64,000 bases of DNA from Anthostomella pinea. Taxonomy: Eukaryota > Ascomycota > Sordariomycetes > Xylariales > Xylariaceae. Numbering within the stretch: position 1 is the stretch's first letter; the number at the start of each line of letters is the position of its first letter. Below the pieces are notes generated by a model. The model was not told the origin of the DNA. It did not search any database and saw only the letters and a program-made list of their open reading frames with translations. The stretch is taken from NCBI GenBank assembly GCA_963556695.1, contig CAUWAG010000019.1, positions 1,178,001-1,242,000 of the forward strand, read 5' to 3'. The position numbers were made by a program, and so were the translations under genes. Shown piece by piece: positions 59,874 through 64,000 of the stretch.

Positions 59874-62272
59874 CTATCGGGGGCAGATTGTTGAAAAGAA
59901 CTTGCTCTTCTCCACGAATTTTGCCCATTCTGTGCTCCTCTCCCCTAAGTATTGTAAACAAGCTGCCCTAGGCGAATGCCTAGGCAGTAGCCGATTTTTC
60001 CCCAGCCTCTTACAAAAGAAAATGTGTTGTGGTGTTTTCTTTTTACCACAGCTGCAGTGATCATTTGAGTCTGTGTGCCCAAAGCGTTCATAGTATCTGG
60101 CAAAGTCGCCATGTCCAGATCTGGCCGCTAGAAGTCTGTGTAAAGTACTCCTCTTAAAAGATATAAGGTCTCTTTTAGTTACTGCATGTGAGTATACTTC
60201 TTGATACCTAGATTCTGATTGGTCTTTCCACCATTGGTTGAACTCTTTCTTGCCCTGTCTTTTGAGATCTCTCTTGACCCAAGAGATTGTAGGAAGATTT
60301 GTTGTGTCTGTTTCCAGCATGGCACCCTCTTTTGCTAGTGTGTCGGCAGCTTCGTTGCCATCAATATCTCTGTGTCCAGGAATCCATTTGACGGTCACTC
60401 CAGGAGTGTGTGCTGTGGCAAGTTCTTGAAATCGTAGAAAAATGTTTTGTGATGTCTCGGGTGGAGTCCCATTGAGCCCATCTATCACTGACGTGTTGTC
60501 CAGGCAGACATATAGCTGTTTTCCGTGTCCAATTGCCCTGGCTGCTGCAAGACCTTGGAGAGCACCATGGACTTTAGCATCTATTACTTCTGCTTGTAGA
60601 AGTCTGCCCCTTTCCTGGTATACTTCTTGTGTAGTGCCGCCTTTCCTGATGGTATAACCCCATCCAGTGCGGATTGTGCCTTGGTCATCCAACTGTGATC
60701 CATCTGAGTAGATGACAAGGTCAGTGTTCACGTTTCTCTCTTGTAACTATTGCTTGAAGAGCTCTGTTTCTTTGTCTTTGTCTTTGCGGATTGGGCGTTT
60801 CTTCCATGATGGCCTGGTAAGTATTGGTCTCTGGAAGTCAGGGACTAGCTGGAAGCTCCTTTGTAGCCTTGTTGGATCCTTGCGAGCTTGTATTTGGAGC
60901 CTGCCAACCAGAGGGTGTCTCTGATCTATTCGTTCTAGTCGGAGGCCGTGACGTCGTCTTATTGACTCTGCAAGAACTCCTGCTGGGGGAATCTGCGATT
61001 CAAAGTGTAAGATATGTCCAGGGTGTGTTTTCCAGACTGGCAAGATAGCCCTGATCGCCGTTCGTAGTACGGCATCTATTGTTCCAAGAAGCCCCTTAAT
61101 ACGACATGCTGATGTCTCACCTAAGCTCCCAGCTTTCTCGATTCCTGGGTACCAGGCCTCCAGGCCATGTGTGAGAATAGGAATAACACAAGCTTTCACA
61201 GCCCTCTTGGTTGACTTTACTGGAAGTCTTTTGACTGTGTTGCATAGTCCTCGAAGGTGATTTGCTACCTTACTAGCTTTCTTGGCCCAGTGAGAAACAT
61301 GGTCTTTGAAGTTTAGTTTCCTATCCAGAAGGACACCTAGCCATCGCATGGAATACTTAGCTATTTTGTTCATTGTTCTGTGGCAAATTGGGGGATTATC
61401 TGAGTTCTTTTTCTGTGAGAAGTGCATAATCTCGGTTTTGTCGGGATCAAATTCAATAGCATTATTATGTCCCTATTGGTTGAGTAAATGAAGGTTTTTA
61501 GAAGCCTCTATAGCTATTTCTTTAAGGTTCTTTCTAATGCAGAGTGTTGCTAGGTCATCTGCATATCCAAAGCGTCTTCTTTTCATGCCAAGTCGGGCAC
61601 AGATTGACTCTGTATACAGCATGTAGAGGATTAGAGAGACTGGTGAGCCTTGTGGGAGCCCACAAGTGAGAGCTTTTATATCGGTCACAGTACCTTCAAA
61701 CCGAACTCTTGCGGACCGCTCGGACATGAACGACTGGACCCATCTTATGAGAAAGCCTGGCCAGCCCTGTTCTCTCATGCGAACCACCAGCCGTCCCATT
61801 AGGGCAGCATCAAAGGCCCCTTTCACATCTGATGTGACTACCGTTACAACGAGGCCTTGGTCAAGGGCCTGCTCAATATCGTGTATGAGTGCAGCTACCA
61901 GGTCAGTGGCAGAGCGCTTTGGTAGAGCTCCAAAATGTTGTGGGGCTAGAATTCTAAGTTTGACAACAAACCAGGTAATTCTTTTCGCAATGAGTCGTTC
62001 TAGGCCCTTGCCAAGACATGACAGTAGCGATATTGGTCTGTAGGCCCTGGGATTGGAGTAGTCTTTCTTTCCTGGTTTTGGGATCATCACCACCTCAGCT
62101 ACTTTGAATGGTTTAGGGTGGTGTCCAATCAGTAGGCAGGTCTGGAAAAGGGCTCTGATATGTTCACCAATGACTGGCCAGCAAGCTTTCAGAATCCGTA
62201 CTGTGAGGGTATCTACTCCCGGGGAGTTGCTCTTGGTTCCTAAAGTGCACCCTTCAGCCTCTTCCAGTCCGT
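59874..62272 (-). mobile_element. Non-LTR retrotransposon (Tad/LINE type), 5'-truncated and decayed
   Basis: The coding part lies on the minus strand. The left boundary given is the stop of the RNase H region; the element 3' end is not resolved. The frame first becomes recognisable near 62270 (TKSNSPGVDTLTVRILKACW), inside the reverse transcriptase domain, so the endonuclease and ORF1 parts are absent. The reverse transcriptase core has PKPGKKDYSNPRAYRPISLL and the active-site motif FGYADDLATL. RNase H follows with IYSDGS, then a Cys-rich CSCGKKK tail. Two in-frame stops, both TAG (61473-61475 and 60747-60749), interrupt an otherwise single frame. It cannot make an intact protein. Confidence 0.9.
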
Positions 62273-63052
62273 ATGCTTAGATGTTGTAGGGGATGCATGT
62301 TAAGCGTGAAGCTACATTCGTTCCCGGAAACATTATTGCGACCCCAAATGCCGCTCTAGCCTATTGCCGTGTAAGCACCACCACCACATGTCACATTTGG
62401 ATACTGCCCACTTATATGTCGTTGTATATCCGTAAATAAATATAGCATATGCGCCCAATCAAACTACTCAAGTAGTACTCCTTGACATTATTCACAAGGC
62501 TCTGAATGAATGTATGGTGATTTTGAAGCGGTATCCTACTATCGGCCTGTGTAAGTTATACACAGTCCGGAGCAATGAATATATCGGGAAACTCGATGAC
62601 CGCGGTCCTATTGATAATATTCGTCATTTTAGGACTCGGGCTTAAAACTGCATTGAAAAGGCAGAAATCATTCTATTAACGTGTTTCTCACACTGTAAAT
62701 GCGATAACAGAGAATGCATCCGGCCCAGTTGCCAGGTCACGGTGTCCCATTGTCGTCGAGTCTTTGTTGAATTTTCGTTCACCTCCTACCATATTTCCGG
62801 GAACGGCTGGCTCATTTACACTACGAAGATGGTCTCTTTGTACGGTAGTATGTGGGCTTTCAGTAAGCTGGGAGGGGGTTCGGTTCTCAGATTGTACACC
62901 CCGACAATATAGCTGACCTGTCTTATCACACCACCATCATTAGGTTTTCATAATCCGTATACCGTTGTTGCTTCGTTGCGAGTGACTAGCTAGCAGCTAG
63001 CAACCAGGACTGGTCGAAGAAACGAATCTTATCTTGTTCCTTGCTCGGAAAG
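62273..63052. other. Intergenic
   Basis: Flank of the retroelement and promoter of the last gene. AT-rich; nothing else was seen. Confidence 0.5.
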
Positions 63053-64000
63053 ATGGCTACGGTCAACGGACTGACGCCTGAAGAGCGGGCGAGGGTGTGG
63101 ATAACGCAGTCAAACCTCATTCCAAAATCGGTCAACTACGACTGGGAGCCGTTCATGACAGCCCTGGTGGAGACAGTCACCGATTTGAATGAGAACTTAT
63201 TCCCACCGGACGAAGACGCGGATCCCGGGTCACCAAAACCCGACGTTTATAAGGAGAAGAAGTTGGCGCCGTCAAAAGACCCCAGTAGCGGTTCGTGGAT
63301 ATATACGTGGTATATCCCAGAATGGACAGATCCCGATTATGATGAGGACGTCATAGTGAAGCTCAATGGGAGGAAATACGCCAACACGGCCCGAGACGCC
63401 TTTTACAACCTGCGCCCAGCGCTGCTCGACAGAGATGCTCTGAAAAACCCTACGCCGTACGCGCAGCGCTTCGGGGTACATCCTGACGAATCCAAGGGCC
63501 GCAGCCGTACCAGCCCCACGTTTGCGCCGAGTCGCAATCCCTTGGACGACTATGCGAACCAGGTCAACATGCTCAGTGACAGCCAGAGAGCGGCCTGCGA
63601 GGACATGAGCAAGAAACTATGGGCAGCTTCGGGGAAGACACCCGACCCTGCGCAGGCTATCCTCCCCCAGGTCCTGTCGCAGGTGTTCTCCCAGTTCGGC
63701 GCGCTGAGCAACGACGAGCTCGAGACAGAGCTGCGCAATGCAGTCAGCAATGGCATGAATCTCGAGCAGTTTGTCGACCACCTGACCCAGACGAATCCAA
63801 CGGCAAAGACGGCACACAAGAATTTCTTGGACAGCGCGCTACGAGACCAGGATTGGCAACGCATGATATTCTCGGACATGACAACGGACGAACTAATCGA
63901 AGGTAATGCCCACACCATGGCCAACGGTTTCAGCTGCGATCTAACGGGGGAGATACACCCGTAAGTGTCTGGCTTCCACATTGGCAGCAGTGCCGGTGAG
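63053..64000 (+). CDS. Unknown protein, 5' exon (runs off the window)
   Basis: The ATG at 63053 (AAAGATGGCTACG) opens a frame of 302 codons. It reaches a perfect donor GTAAGT at 63961, so translation very likely continues into a further exon beyond 64000 rather than ending at the in-frame TAA there. The product begins MATVNGLTPEERARVWITQS and is acidic, with no signal peptide or membrane segment. Residues of about 180-290 form predicted helices (QVLSQVFSQFGALSNDELET). Family not recognised. Confidence 0.65.

Overview
The window is nuclear DNA of a filamentous ascomycete (Pezizomycotina, probably a Sordariomycete). The evidence is translation elongation factor 3 (fungus-specific), many short introns of about 44-110 nt with GT..AG ends and CTRAY-like branch sites, fungal families such as DUF3112, and GC-rich coding DNA separated by long AT-richer gaps. 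Exon joins below were worked out by hand from reading frame, splice consensus and family motifs. No search or transcript data were available.

Layout. Left (1-13 kb): the 3' end of a secreted glycosidase-like gene, the ER P5A-ATPase SPF1, a CofD/UPF0052 protein with an 18-nt microexon, mitochondrial malate dehydrogenase, and an APH-fold kinase gene cut by one in-frame stop. 13-20 kb: an acidic-tailed unknown protein, a Cys/His-repeat protein whose introns all fall at the same codon position of the repeat, a tiny hydrophilic protein, and a secreted MRJP/yellow-family protein. 22-28 kb: a small putative secreted peptide, a GST and cytosolic glutaminyl-tRNA synthetase. 29-40 kb: an accessory stretch with a secreted feruloyl-esterase-like enzyme, a class I terpene synthase destroyed by a Pogo/Fot1-type transposon, two identical 244-bp solo-LTR-like repeats (one near GlnRS, one at the terpene synthase), a CVNH-like secreted protein and a GH16 enzyme. 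41-49 kb: unknown proteins and a 7-TM DUF3112 protein. 51-63 kb: an ankyrin pseudogene, EF3, a decayed non-LTR retrotransposon, and a gene running off the right edge.

Housekeeping genes (SPF1, MDH, GlnRS, EF3) look intact. Lesions concentrate in the transposons and accessory genes (terpene synthase, ankyrin gene, APH-like kinase). Several stops are TAG where a conserved Trp or Gln is expected, which fits C-to-T (RIP-like) mutation but is not proven here. The most notable observations are the repeat-locked phase-1 introns of the Cys/His-repeat gene and the terpene synthase whose frame is exactly continuous once the transposon and one TA are set aside. No operon-like or CRISPR-like system is present, and no tRNA or rRNA was recognised by eye.
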